Shown here in pieces: positions 9,278 to 17,011 of a DNA stretch of 64,000 nucleotides. The first letter of the stretch is position 1. Each line of letters opens with the position of its first letter. This stretch comes from Streptomyces daqingensis (GTDB lineage Bacteria > Actinomycetota > Actinomycetes > Streptomycetales > Streptomycetaceae): contig NZ_BMMP01000002.1 of assembly GCF_014645895.1 (NCBI RefSeq), positions 62,001 to 126,000 of the forward strand, in the 5' to 3' direction. The notes under the pieces are model-generated. The model ran no database searches, was not told where the DNA came from, and was given only the letters and a program-made list of their open reading frames with translations. Both the position numbers and the translations under genes were made by a program.

Positions 9278-10525
9278 ATGTTCCGCCGATCCGCAGTGGC
9301 CGTCACCGCGTGCGCGGTGCTCGCCGCCACGACGACAGCCTGCTCGTCAGGGTTCGACAAGAATGAGAACGGACCCGAGCAGGACACCGGCAAAGGCCAG
9401 TCGCTCCGCGTCCTCGTCGCCGTCTCCGGCGACGCCGAGACCAAGGCGGTGAAGAAGGCGACCGCCGCCTGGGAGAAGAAGTCCGGGCACAAGGTGACCG
9501 TCCAGCTCGCCAAGGACATCGACCAGCAGCTCGCCCAGGCGTTCGCGGGCAACCGCCCCCCGGACGCCTTCTACGTCAACTCCGACCAGTTCGCGAACTA
9601 CGCCAAGGGCGGCTCCCTCTACGCGTACGGCGAGAAGGTCCCCGACAAGGAGGACTTCGCCCCGCAGCTGCGCAAGGCGTTCACCCACAAGGGCGAACTG
9701 GTCTGCCTCCCCAAGGACTTCTCGACCCTCGGCCTCGTCGTCAACACCGAGAAGTGGAAGGAGGCGGGGCTGAGCGAGAAGGACTACCCGGACACCTGGG
9801 ACGAGCTGGAGAAGACGGCCGCCAAGCTGACCAAGGGGAAGACGGCCGGCCTCGTCACCACCAACGAGTACCAGCGGCTCGGGGTCTTCATGAAGCAGGC
9901 CGGCGGCTGGATAACCGACTCCTCCGAGTCGAAGATGACCGCGGACAGCAAGGAGAACGCCGAGGGCCTCGGCTTCGCGAAGAAGCTGCTGCGCTCCGGT
10001 TCCATGAAGTACGCCAAGCAGGTCGACACCGGCTGGGCGGGCGAGGCCCTCGGCAAGGGGCGGGCCGCCATGATCATCGAGGGCAACTGGCTCGCGGGCG
10101 CCATGAAGCAGGACTTCCCCGACGTCGACTACAAGGTCCTGCCGCTGCCTGAGGGCCCCGCGGGCAAGGGCACGCTGGCGTTCAGCAACTGCTGGGGCGT
10201 GGCCAAGGAGAGCACCCACCAGAAGGCGGCCGTCGACCTGGTGCGCCATCTGACGTCCGCCAAGGAGCAGTTGGCGTCCTCCGACGCGATCGGCGTCATG
10301 CCGAGCCGGGAGAGCGTGATGGACGAGTTCGCGAAGGAGCACCCGGAGTCGGCCGGCTGGGCCGAGGGCGACGCGTACGCCCAGAGCCCCGTGACCGTGC
10401 CCGGATTCACCAAGGTCCTCGACCAGTTCAACTCGGATCTGCAGTCGCTGAGCACGGGCAAGCCCGCCACGATCCTCTCCACACTGCAGCGCAACGGCGA
10501 GCAGGCCCTCAAGAAGGGCGACTGA
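9278..10525 (+). CDS. Extracellular sugar-binding lipoprotein of ABC importer
   Basis: 415 aa. AGGAGG sits six bases before the ATG. The N-terminus is a lipoprotein signal (FRRSAVAVTACAVLAATTTAC, Cys 22 as the lipidated residue). The mature part is a family 1 solute-binding protein: LRVLVAVSGDAETKAVKKA, FYVNSDQFANYAKGG, PDTWDELEKTAAKL, GRAAMIIEGNWL, and the FSNCWGVAKES stretch. It delivers a carbohydrate, likely an oligosaccharide, to the two permeases encoded directly downstream. The gap to the permease is six bases, so the three genes form an operon, probably under the adjacent LacI regulator. Ligand not determinable. Confidence 0.92.
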   Translation: MFRRSAVAVTACAVLAATTTACSSGFDKNENGPEQDTGKGQSLRVLVAVSGDAETKAVKKATAAWEKKSGHKVTVQLAKDIDQQLAQAFAGNRPPDAFYVNSDQFANYAKGGSLYAYGEKVPDKEDFAPQLRKAFTHKGELVCLPKDFSTLGLVVNTEKWKEAGLSEKDYPDTWDELEKTAAKLTKGKTAGLVTTNEYQRLGVFMKQAGGWITDSSESKMTADSKENAEGLGFAKKLLRSGSMKYAKQVDTGWAGEALGKGRAAMIIEGNWLAGAMKQDFPDVDYKVLPLPEGPAGKGTLAFSNCWGVAKESTHQKAAVDLVRHLTSAKEQLASSDAIGVMPSRESVMDEFAKEHPESAGWAEGDAYAQSPVTVPGFTKVLDQFNSDLQSLSTGKPATILSTLQRNGEQALKKGD

Positions 10526-10531
10526 GCAGGA

Positions 10532-11704
10532 ATGTCCACCTCGACCGGGACTCCGGCGCCGCCGTCCACCGCAGGGCGGCCCGGCCCGTCCCCACGCTCC
10601 CGCTTCGCCTCCCGCGGCACACGCGGCCGTGAAGGCCTGTGGGGCTGGCTGTTCGTCAGCCCCATGGTCCTGGGGCTCGGGCTGTTCATGGCGCTGCCGA
10701 TCGTGATGGCGGCATGGGTGAGCCTGCTGAACTGGGACGGGCAGTCCAACCCGTTCACGCCGGACGCCGACTTCGTGGGCCTGGCCAACTACCGCAGCCT
10801 GCTGGCGGAGGACGGCCTCGCGCGGACGCTGCTGGCGACGTCGCTCCGGAACAACACGTACTACGTGCTGCTGACGGTCCCGCTGCAGACCGCCCTCTCG
10901 CTGACCCTGGCGATCGTCGTCAACCAGCGGATGCTGCGCGGCCGTAGCATGCTGCGCACGACGTTCTACTTCCCCTCCGTCACCAGCTCGATCGCCGTCT
11001 GCACCGTCTTCCTCTTCCTGTTCCAGGGCAGCGGCGCCGTCAACCAGCTGCTGGGGTACGTCGGCGTCAAGGGTCCGAACTGGTTCGCCGATCCGCGCGG
11101 CGTCCTGTGGGTGCTGCTGGAGGCGGCCGGCGTCATCGACGGGGAGAAGCCCGGCGGGTTCCTCGCGGAGCACCGGCTCATGGGCCTGCCCTGGTCGGAG
11201 TGGCTGGCGGGGCCGTCGGTGGCCATGTGCACCCTCATCCTGCTCGCCGTATGGACGACGTCGGGCACCTTCATGCTCATCTTCCTCGCGGCGCTGCAGA
11301 ACATCCCCCGGGAGCTGGAGGAGGCGGCGGCGCTGGACGGGGCCGCACGCCGGCACGTGCTGCGCCACGTACTGCTGCCTGCGCTACGTCCGGTGATGTT
11401 CCTGGTGACGACGCTCGGCCTGATCGCCACCTGGCAGGTCTTCGACCAGGTGTACGTGCTGGGGCAGGGCGATCCCGCGAACACGACGCTCACCCCGGCC
11501 TTCCTCTCCTACTCCTACGGCTTCGACAACGCGGAGTTCGGACAGGGAGCCGCGATCTCCTTCGTCCTGCTTGCGATCGTCCTGCTGATGACGGGAGTCC
11601 AGCGTGTGCTCCTGCGCGAGCGGGGGTCCCGCCGGCCGAGGAGAGCGCGCGGACGACAGGCCCAGGACACGCCGGAGAAGGGAGCGGTCCGTGCGCACGA
11701 CTGA
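10532..11704 (+). CDS. Sugar ABC transporter permease, MalF/UgpA-type
   Basis: 390 aa integral membrane protein. The cytoplasmic N-terminus (about 35 residues, Pro/Arg rich) is followed by GLWGWLFVSPMVLGLGLFMALPIVMAAWVSLLNW, the usual first segment of family 1 permeases. Six or seven helices are visible. The EAA loop (EEAAALDGAARRHVLRHVLLPALRP, about residues 262-287) docks the ATPase. Residues about 175-235 form a longer-than-usual loop. The stop overlaps the start of the next permease by 14 bases. No ATPase gene is present nearby; streptomycete sugar importers of this class share the housekeeping ATPase MsiK, which is the likely partner. Confidence 0.92.
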   Translation: MSTSTGTPAPPSTAGRPGPSPRSRFASRGTRGREGLWGWLFVSPMVLGLGLFMALPIVMAAWVSLLNWDGQSNPFTPDADFVGLANYRSLLAEDGLARTLLATSLRNNTYYVLLTVPLQTALSLTLAIVVNQRMLRGRSMLRTTFYFPSVTSSIAVCTVFLFLFQGSGAVNQLLGYVGVKGPNWFADPRGVLWVLLEAAGVIDGEKPGGFLAEHRLMGLPWSEWLAGPSVAMCTLILLAVWTTSGTFMLIFLAALQNIPRELEEAAALDGAARRHVLRHVLLPALRPVMFLVTTLGLIATWQVFDQVYVLGQGDPANTTLTPAFLSYSYGFDNAEFGQGAAISFVLLAIVLLMTGVQRVLLRERGSRRPRRARGRQAQDTPEKGAVRAHD

Positions 11705-12728
11705 CGCAGAGGGGACGGGCACGGAGACGACCGTCCCCGGCACGAACGGCAACGGGACAGCGGGTACCGGCGGTGCGGGCACGAGCGGTGCGGTTACGGG
11801 CAGTGCGGCGGCCGGCAAGGCGGCGCGTGCCGGCAGGAGGAAGCAGGCCGCAGCGGCGGAGGAGCGCCCGGTACTGGCCCGCTTCCCGCGCCCGGCACGG
11901 CTCGCCGGTTACACGCTGCTCCTGGCTTTCGCCCTGCTCTACGCGCTGCCGTTCCTGATCCAGGTGGCGACGAGCTTCAAGACCGACCCGGAGGCCGCGT
12001 CGCGTCCGCTCTCGCTCCTGCCGGAGGCGCCCACCACCGCCGTCTTCGAGAAGCTGAGCGGCTCCGGCGAGGCGGGGGACGGCGTGCCGTTCACGCGCTG
12101 GCTGGGCAACAGCACGCTGGTGACGGTGGTGGTGACGCTCGGCCGGGTCCTCTTCGACTCGGCGGCCGGCTACGCGCTGGCCCGGTTGCGCTTCCGCGGC
12201 CGTGCCCTGCTGGTCACGTTCGTCATCGCGGTCATGGCCGTTCCGCCGGTCGTGCTGCTGATCCCGAAGTTCCTGGTGCTCAACACGCTCGGCATCTTCG
12301 ACACCTACACCGGGATGATCGTGCCGCTGCTGTTCGACGCGGCGGGGATCTTCATCATGAAGCAGTTCTTCGAATCGATACCGCGCGAGGTGGAGGAGGC
12401 GGCCCGCATCGACGGTGCGGGCATCGGGCGCATCTTCTGGTACGTCGTCCTGCCGATGTCGCGGCCCGCGCTGATCACGGTGACACTGCTGTCCTTCCAG
12501 GGCTCGTGGAACGAGTTCACGCACTTCCTGGTGGCCACGCAGTCGAGCGACTACGAGACCCTGACCACCGGTCTCGCGCGCTTCGTCTCGGGCGGGCTGG
12601 GCGCGGGCACGCAGTACCCGCTGAAACTGGGCGCCGCCCTGCTCTCGACGATCCCGGTCGCGGTGCTGTTCTTCTGCTTCCAGCGGTACTTCATCCGCGG
12701 GGCCAACGCCGGCGCGGTGAAGGAGTAG
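11691..12728 (+). CDS. Sugar ABC transporter permease, MalG/UgpE-type
   Basis: 345 aa from GTG 11691 with GGGAG upstream, overlapping the previous gene. Residues 2-60 are a low-complexity Gly/Thr/Ala tail that is unlike the compact N-termini of most MalG proteins; an internal start could shorten it. Six transmembrane helices begin with LAGYTLLLAFALLYALPFLIQVATSFK. The EAA loop reads EEAARIDGAGIGRIFWYVVLPMSRP. It ends with the importer's typical C-terminal helix (FFCFQRYFIRG). Last gene of the importer operon, followed by a strong hairpin. Confidence 0.92.
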   Translation: MRTTDAEGTGTETTVPGTNGNGTAGTGGAGTSGAVTGSAAAGKAARAGRRKQAAAAEERPVLARFPRPARLAGYTLLLAFALLYALPFLIQVATSFKTDPEAASRPLSLLPEAPTTAVFEKLSGSGEAGDGVPFTRWLGNSTLVTVVVTLGRVLFDSAAGYALARLRFRGRALLVTFVIAVMAVPPVVLLIPKFLVLNTLGIFDTYTGMIVPLLFDAAGIFIMKQFFESIPREVEEAARIDGAGIGRIFWYVVLPMSRPALITVTLLSFQGSWNEFTHFLVATQSSDYETLTTGLARFVSGGLGAGTQYPLKLGAALLSTIPVAVLFFCFQRYFIRGANAGAVKE

Positions 12729-12740
12729 CAGGAACACGAG

Positions 12741-12773
12741 CGCGCTCCCGCCCCTTGACGGGGCGGGAGCGCG
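12741..12773. terminator. Bidirectional terminator
   Basis: A perfect 14-bp stem (12741-12754 with 12760-12773) and five-base loop TTGAC lies 12 bases after the importer operon stop and upstream of the end of the convergent NlpC/P60 gene. It can end transcription from both sides. Confidence 0.85.
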
Positions 12774-12811
12774 TCGACGCGGCAGCGGGCCTGTGCGTGA
12801 CCCGCGCCGCG

Positions 12812-13405
12812 TCAGTCCGTCAGGTTCGTCGGACGGTAGGGCTTGTACTCGCTGCCGGACTCCAGGCCGTAGTCGAGCACCCGGTGGTCCGTGCCGTGCC
12901 CGCCGCGCTGCTCGAACGCGGAGTAGGCGGTGTGCGAGTCGTCGGTCCACTTCTCGAAGATCACCACGTGGCGCGTGGTGTTCGAGCCGTCGGCGTCGAT
13001 GAGCAGGTCGCCGGGCTTGAGGTCACCCAGGTTGATCGGGGTGGTCAGGTCCCGGTTGCCCGCCAGCTCGACGGTGTTGGGACCGGACTTCCACAGGCCC
13101 AGCGTCATCGAGACGTAGCCGGAGCAGTCCTGGCGGTACCCGTCGGTCCAGGTCTCGGTCTGGCTGTAGGGCACCTGCGCCCCGTTGTTGGCGGTCAGCC
13201 AGGTCGCCGCACGCTCCAGCATCTGGGCCCGTGTGACGGCATCGGCCTTGGTGCTCTTCTCGCTCTGGGCCGCGGCCGCGGGCTTGTCGGTGGGGGTGGC
13301 GGTCGCGGTGGACGGCAGGACAGCGAAGCCCAGGACGGCGGCACTGCCGGCGGCCACAGCAGCCAGCGATATGCGCGCGCGCCGGCTGATGGACGTGATT
13401 GACAT
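12812..13405 (-). CDS. Secreted NlpC/P60-like cell-wall hydrolase
   Basis: 197 aa from ATG 13405 with GAGAGAAG upstream. The Sec signal is ARISLAAVAAGSAAVLGFAV with cleavage near STATA (about residue 32). The catalytic domain starts near residue 60: the Cys nucleophile is in RQDCSGYVSMTLGLW and the His is in TTRHVVIFEKW, with GDLKPGDLLI between, the order of NlpC/P60 (C40-like) peptidoglycan endopeptidases. No SH3 or peptidoglycan-binding domain is seen, so this is a compact secreted enzyme. It stands alone, convergent with the sugar importer. Substrate bond not known; an amidase-like CHAP relative is the alternative. Confidence 0.8.
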   Translation of the reverse strand: MSITSISRRARISLAAVAAGSAAVLGFAVLPSTATATPTDKPAAAAQSEKSTKADAVTRAQMLERAATWLTANNGAQVPYSQTETWTDGYRQDCSGYVSMTLGLWKSGPNTVELAGNRDLTTPINLGDLKPGDLLIDADGSNTTRHVVIFEKWTDDSHTAYSAFEQRGGHGTDHRVLDYGLESGSEYKPYRPTNLTD

Positions 13406-13737
13406 GTCGCTTCTCTCATGTGGGGGGGTCGGGCCTGCCTCCCGGACGGGTCCACGGCCTTGCGTGAGAGTCCGGGAAGCACGCACATCCTGGTGCCGCC
13501 CTCCTTGTGAACGCCGCCCCCGGAACCGGACCTTCACCTCATGGGCACAAACGGAATGCGGTCATCGGGGCAGAAGTGGTTTCTTCTTCCGACAGGCCCG
13601 CGCAACCGGTTCCGCAGGTCGGCCCATTGAAGGTGAAGACCCCACGCACCCTCGCCGGGCACAGGGCCCGGCCTGTCGAAACCCGGAGCGCCCGAAATTC
13701 GTTGGAACGGCCCCGCCGCCCGTGAAACGGTCCCGCC
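13406..13737. other. Divergent intergenic region, 332 bp
   Basis: Lies between the divergent NlpC/P60 and alpha/beta hydrolase genes and must hold both promoters. Apart from the ribosome site of the former (GAGAGAAG) and a G-run at 13422-13428, I see no clear -10/-35 pair. A c-di-AMP riboswitch, frequent before streptomycete wall hydrolases, was looked for and not recognised. Confidence 0.4.
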
Positions 13738-14559
13738 ATGCCTGACACCACCGAGCAGCCGCTGCCGGACCTCTCCGGGACGTTCGAGTCCTTCGACGGG
13801 ACAGCCGTCGGATACAGGCGGACCGGATCCGGGCCGCCGCTCGTCATGGTGCACGGTTCCGGCGGAGGACTGCACTCCTGGCAGCCGGTGGCCGAACTGC
13901 TCGCCGACCGGCACGAGTTGTGGATCGCCGCCCGGCGCGGTTACGCACCGAGCGGGCCCGCCCGGTCACCGAAGCGCTTCACCGACGAAGTGGGCGACCT
14001 GAGGGCACTGATCGACAGGATCGGACAACCCGTGCACCTGGCCGGCATGTCCTACGGCGCCACCGTCGCCCTGCACGCCGCGGCAGCCGGGCTCCCGGTG
14101 CGCTCCCTCGCCCTGTGGGAGCCCCCGCTCTTCGCCGCGGGCAGCGAACTGACGTCCGTCCAGGCGCGGTTCGAGCAGCTGACGGCGCAGGACGACCGGC
14201 GGGGGGCCGAGCTGCTGCTGGCGCGGGAGGTCGCCCGCATCCCCGCCGCGCTGCTGGAGCTCATGGACGCCGGGGAGCCGGACGGCGACGAGCCCTCCGA
14301 CGCGCCCGGCTGGTGCGGCGACCTCGAATCGATGGCCGCCGAGACGGCGGACGTGCGGCGCTGGACCGCCGTCACCGTGCCGGTACTGCTCATGCGGGGC
14401 GCCGACACGTGGCAGCCGATGCCGGAGACCCTCGACCGCCTCGCTGCCGCGCTGCCCGACGTGACGCAGAAGTCGTTCCCCGGCCAGATGCACTTCGCAC
14501 CGTCGCTCGTCCCCGAGGACGTGGCGGCGGAGATCGGCGCCTTCCTGGCGCACCGCTGA
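13738..14559 (+). CDS. Alpha/beta-fold hydrolase
   Basis: 273 aa. Residues 38-48 carry the oxyanion loop VMVHGSGGGLH; the nucleophile elbow is GMSYG (Ser about residue 104); the acid follows in LLMRGADTW; the His is near the C-terminus in GQMHFAP. The lid region (about 135-200) is short. There is no signal peptide, so it is cytoplasmic. Substrate unknown: esterase, lactonase or epoxide-hydrolase activity are all possible for this fold. No Shine-Dalgarno sequence is obvious before the ATG. It is monocistronic, with the following gene convergent. Confidence 0.85.
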   Translation: MPDTTEQPLPDLSGTFESFDGTAVGYRRTGSGPPLVMVHGSGGGLHSWQPVAELLADRHELWIAARRGYAPSGPARSPKRFTDEVGDLRALIDRIGQPVHLAGMSYGATVALHAAAAGLPVRSLALWEPPLFAAGSELTSVQARFEQLTAQDDRRGAELLLAREVARIPAALLELMDAGEPDGDEPSDAPGWCGDLESMAAETADVRRWTAVTVPVLLMRGADTWQPMPETLDRLAAALPDVTQKSFPGQMHFAPSLVPEDVAAEIGAFLAHR

Positions 14560-14734
14560 CGGCTTCCCGAACACGCCCGCACGCGCCGCCGAGCCGGGTA
14601 CCGCACGCCGACGCCCGTCTCAGCAGCGGGAGTTGAGCCCCGACGTCCCTGGGCCGTGCCCGCCAGGCCGCACCCGTCCCGTCACACTCGCACTGCACCA
14701 GGGGCGGCGACGTGGGCGCAGGCGCCCGCCGGGC

Positions 14735-15679
14735 TCAGACGGACAGCGTCTCGACGGAGACCTCCCACAGGCGTTCCGCTGCCGCGGGGTCGAGGGCGTA
14801 CGGCGCCACGCCCCGGCTCCCGCCGGGCTCGCCGCGCGGCGCCTCGTCGCAGTCCTCGAAGTACCGGCCGCCCACGCCTTCCAGCAGCGGCGACGTCGCC
14901 AGCAGCACGGAGGCCGCCGCTCCCTGCGCGGGCGTCCTCCAGGCGGGGGCGTCCGGTCCCGCCTCGGCTCTCATACGCCGCAGCTCCCCCTCGTCGGCGT
15001 GCCGCTGGAGCCGCGTCGGAACCGCCCCCGGCGTCAGCGCGTTCACCGCGATCCCGTCGCTCTGCCAGCGCCGCCACGCCCCGACGGCGAAGAGCACGTT
15101 GGCGGTCTTGGACTGCCCGTAGGCCTGCCACGGATCGTAGGGACGCTCGCGGAAGTGGACGTCCTCGAAGACGACGGGCGAACGCAGGTGGGCGCTCGAA
15201 CTGACGGACACCACGCGGGCGCCGCCCGCCGCTGCCAGCGCGCGGTGCAGCCCCACCGTGAGCGCGAAGTGGCCGAGGTGGTTGGTGGCGAACTGCAGCT
15301 CCCAGCCCTCCGGCGTGCGTGACTCCGGAGCGGCCATCACTCCGGCGTTGTTCACCAGGATGTGCAGGGGCCCTTCCCAGCCGGCGATGAACGCGGCGAC
15401 CGACTTGCGGTGGGCGAGGTCCAGCGGTGCGACGCGTCCCCTGGTGTTGCCCGTGCCCGCGCCGATGTCCTCCGCCGCACGCCGTCCCGCGGCCGTGTCC
15501 CGTACGGCCAGCGTCACCTCGGCACCGGCTCCGGCCAGCGCGCGGGCGGTCTCGGCGCCGATTCCGGAGGAGCCTCCGGTGACGACGGCCCGGACACCCG
15601 TCAGGTCGATGCCGTCGACGACCTCGGCGGCGGTGGAGTCGGCGGTGAAGGGCGTGCTGATGGGGGCGGTTTCGGTCAT
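14735..15679 (-). CDS. Short-chain dehydrogenase/reductase, retinol-dehydrogenase-like
   Basis: 314 aa, starting at ATG 15679, which begins MTETAPIST. The Rossmann motif TGGSSGIGAETARAL (about residues 33-47) suits NAD(P); NNAG occurs in LVNNAGVMAA; the active site is a YGQSKTANVLF triad (Tyr and Lys) preceded by Ser in VVSVSSSAH. The length (about 310) and C-terminal FEDCDEAPRG segment match the classical bacterial group annotated as SDRs similar to retinol dehydrogenases and WW-domain oxidoreductase. Cytoplasmic, monocistronic, substrate unknown. Confidence 0.88.
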   Translation of the reverse strand: MTETAPISTPFTADSTAAEVVDGIDLTGVRAVVTGGSSGIGAETARALAGAGAEVTLAVRDTAAGRRAAEDIGAGTGNTRGRVAPLDLAHRKSVAAFIAGWEGPLHILVNNAGVMAAPESRTPEGWELQFATNHLGHFALTVGLHRALAAAGGARVVSVSSSAHLRSPVVFEDVHFRERPYDPWQAYGQSKTANVLFAVGAWRRWQSDGIAVNALTPGAVPTRLQRHADEGELRRMRAEAGPDAPAWRTPAQGAAASVLLATSPLLEGVGGRYFEDCDEAPRGEPGGSRGVAPYALDPAAAERLWEVSVETLSV

Positions 15680-16034
15680 GGTCTGATCCCGTCTCGCGCG
15701 GCGGTCCGGAGTGGGGAGGCCCGCCCTCGTGCGACGCGAAACGGAGGAGGAGCCTCCACTACGACCACTACCGGCGAGCCCCACCGTCATCAAGGTGCCC
15801 CGCCGACGTGGCCCCGCGGACGAGGGGCCCCGCCCTCCACCCCGGGGAGGGCAAGGCCGCCGGTGCCCGAATTGACAGATCGGACGGGGGTGCCAGGCTG
15901 GAAAGGAGGACGATCCGGGGCGTGCGGCACCTGTCCGGCGCCACCGCGAGGAGCGGACGTCACCGGGTCACGGAGCCGCGGCGCCGGGCCGACGGGCCGC
16001 GCTCCGGCACGGCACACCCTGACGGGAGCCACTC
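15680..16034. other. Divergent intergenic region, 355 bp
   Basis: Between the SDR and the unknown 181-aa protein. It carries a clear promoter for the rightward gene (see 15872-15899), then an AAAGGAGG run at 15902-15909 with no gene start in range, leaving a leader of about 125 bases before the coding start. Confidence 0.5.
15872..15899 (+). promoter_or_regulatory. Sigma-70-type promoter
   Basis: TTGACA (15872-15877), 16-base spacer, CAGGCT (15894-15899). The -35 is a perfect consensus; the -10 resembles the TAGGCT form common in Streptomyces. Transcription would start near 15906. Confidence 0.6.
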
Positions 16035-16580
16035 ATGACCCACGCAGCGAGCGCCCCCCTGCGGGCGAAGGCCACGGCCTCCGCGTCCAGCGTCGTGATG
16101 CGGGAACCGCTGGCCATCTACCTCAACGACCACCTGCTCGGTGCGACCAGCGGCAGCGAGCTGGCACGGCGGGTGGCGAAGCAGCAGGCGCAGTCGGCCG
16201 ACGGCGCCGCCCTGGTGCGCCTCGCCGACGAGATCGCGCAGGACCGCGCCGAACTGCTGCGGATCATGGACGACCTGGGGGTGCCCGTCCGCCGCTACAA
16301 GATCGGCATCGGATGGGTCCTGGAGAAGGCGGGCCGCGCGAAGTCGAACGGCTCCCTCCTGCGCCGGGCGCCGCTGAGCAGCCTCATCGAACTCGAGTCG
16401 CTGCGCGCGGGCGTCGAGGCGAAACGGCTGATGTGGCAGGCGCTGCGCGCGGCCGGGGCGGACCGGACGGGCCCCCTGGGCCCGGACCGGCTGACGGAGC
16501 TTCTGCACCGGGCGCGGCGGCAGTCGGAGACGCTCGAAGAGCTGCACCAGCGGACGGCGGCCGTCCTCGCACGGTCCTGA
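16035..16580 (+). CDS. Conserved helical protein, unknown function
   Basis: 181 aa, ATG preceded by GGGAG. No signal peptide and no membrane segment. After a 25-residue Ala-rich tail, the protein is predicted almost wholly helical: PLAIYLNDHLLGATSGSELA, LVRLADEIAQDRAELLRIM, then a second helical pair. It resembles a ferritin-like or four-helix-bundle protein common in Actinobacteria, but I see no paired E/H metal ligands, so no function is assigned. It sits between an SDR and the sulfonate operon, with its own promoter. Confidence 0.75.
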   Translation: MTHAASAPLRAKATASASSVVMREPLAIYLNDHLLGATSGSELARRVAKQQAQSADGAALVRLADEIAQDRAELLRIMDDLGVPVRRYKIGIGWVLEKAGRAKSNGSLLRRAPLSSLIELESLRAGVEAKRLMWQALRAAGADRTGPLGPDRLTELLHRARRQSETLEELHQRTAAVLARS

Positions 16581-16670
16581 CCGGCGCCCACGCAGGCCGT
16601 GCGCGGGCTGCGTGGATGCCGGCCCGTCCTCCTCACCCGTCTCACCTGCCGGAACGCAGGGCGACAGGGG

Positions 16671-16699
16671 TTGAACCGCGCGCGAGCCTCGCACACAAT
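16671..16699 (+). promoter_or_regulatory. Promoter of the sulfonate operon leader
   Basis: TTGAAC (16671-16676), 17-base spacer, CACAAT (16694-16699). The transcription start is expected 7-8 bases downstream, which falls on the ATG at 16707, so the leader peptide mRNA is probably leaderless. Confidence 0.6.
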
Positions 16700-16706
16700 G
16701 CGTGAC

Positions 16707-16787
16707 ATGACAGCTGCCGCCGACATCCTCGTGGGACGTCTCCACGTCGATCTGTGCCGCCTTCACAGCGCGGCCTGTCGCAGCTGA
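16707..16787 (+). CDS. Putative regulatory leader peptide upstream of ssuD
   Basis: 26 codons from ATG 16707 (another ATG lies at 16698). The peptide ends in RLHVDLCRLHSAACRS with two Cys codons near the stop, a pattern seen in short actinobacterial leader peptides placed before sulfur-assimilation genes. No Shine-Dalgarno site is present, and the promoter puts the transcript start at this ATG. Between its stop and ssuD lies a 224-base untranslated stretch with a GC hairpin. The inferred role is sensing of charged Cys-tRNA: ribosome stalling or release would change folding of the downstream RNA and so control the sulfonate genes. Confidence 0.65.
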   Translation: MTAAADILVGRLHVDLCRLHSAACRS

Positions 16788-16796
16788 CACCTCGCC

Positions 16797-16811
16797 GCGG
16801 CCTCCGGCCGC
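16797..16811 (+). terminator. Possible attenuator hairpin between leader peptide and ssuD
   Basis: GCGGCC (16797-16802), loop TCC, GGCCGC (16806-16811), followed by a pyrimidine-rich tract (cttctctctcctcttct). It begins 10 bases after the leader stop, where a stalled ribosome would cover it. Confidence 0.4.
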
Positions 16812-17011
16812 CGCGCTTCTCTCTCCTCTTCTGGCGGAATCGCTTTCCGACGGAATCGCTGTCCGCGGCATCGCGCCGCTTCTTCCCGTGCCGTGTGCCG
16901 GGGCCCTTTCAGCGCGCCCGGGCGTGACCGCCGGGCCGTGACGCGTCATGGCCGGGCCCCCGTGCGCCCGGCCGCCACCCCTGCCTGACTCCCACCTTCC
17001 CTGGAGCTTCC

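Noticed and set aside
9347-11368. 673-codon minus-strand open frame opposite the sugar importer
   Set aside because: Antisense shadow of two genuine genes; composition is Arg/Gly/His/Leu rich with no domain.
13406-13737. Possible c-di-AMP (ydaO) riboswitch before the NlpC/P60 gene
   Set aside because: Such elements are frequent before Streptomyces wall hydrolases, but I could not recognise the conserved core in this stretch.
15902-16034. Small gene after the AAAGGAGG run
   Set aside because: No start codon at a suitable distance; the only overlapping frame has random composition. Treated as 5' leader.
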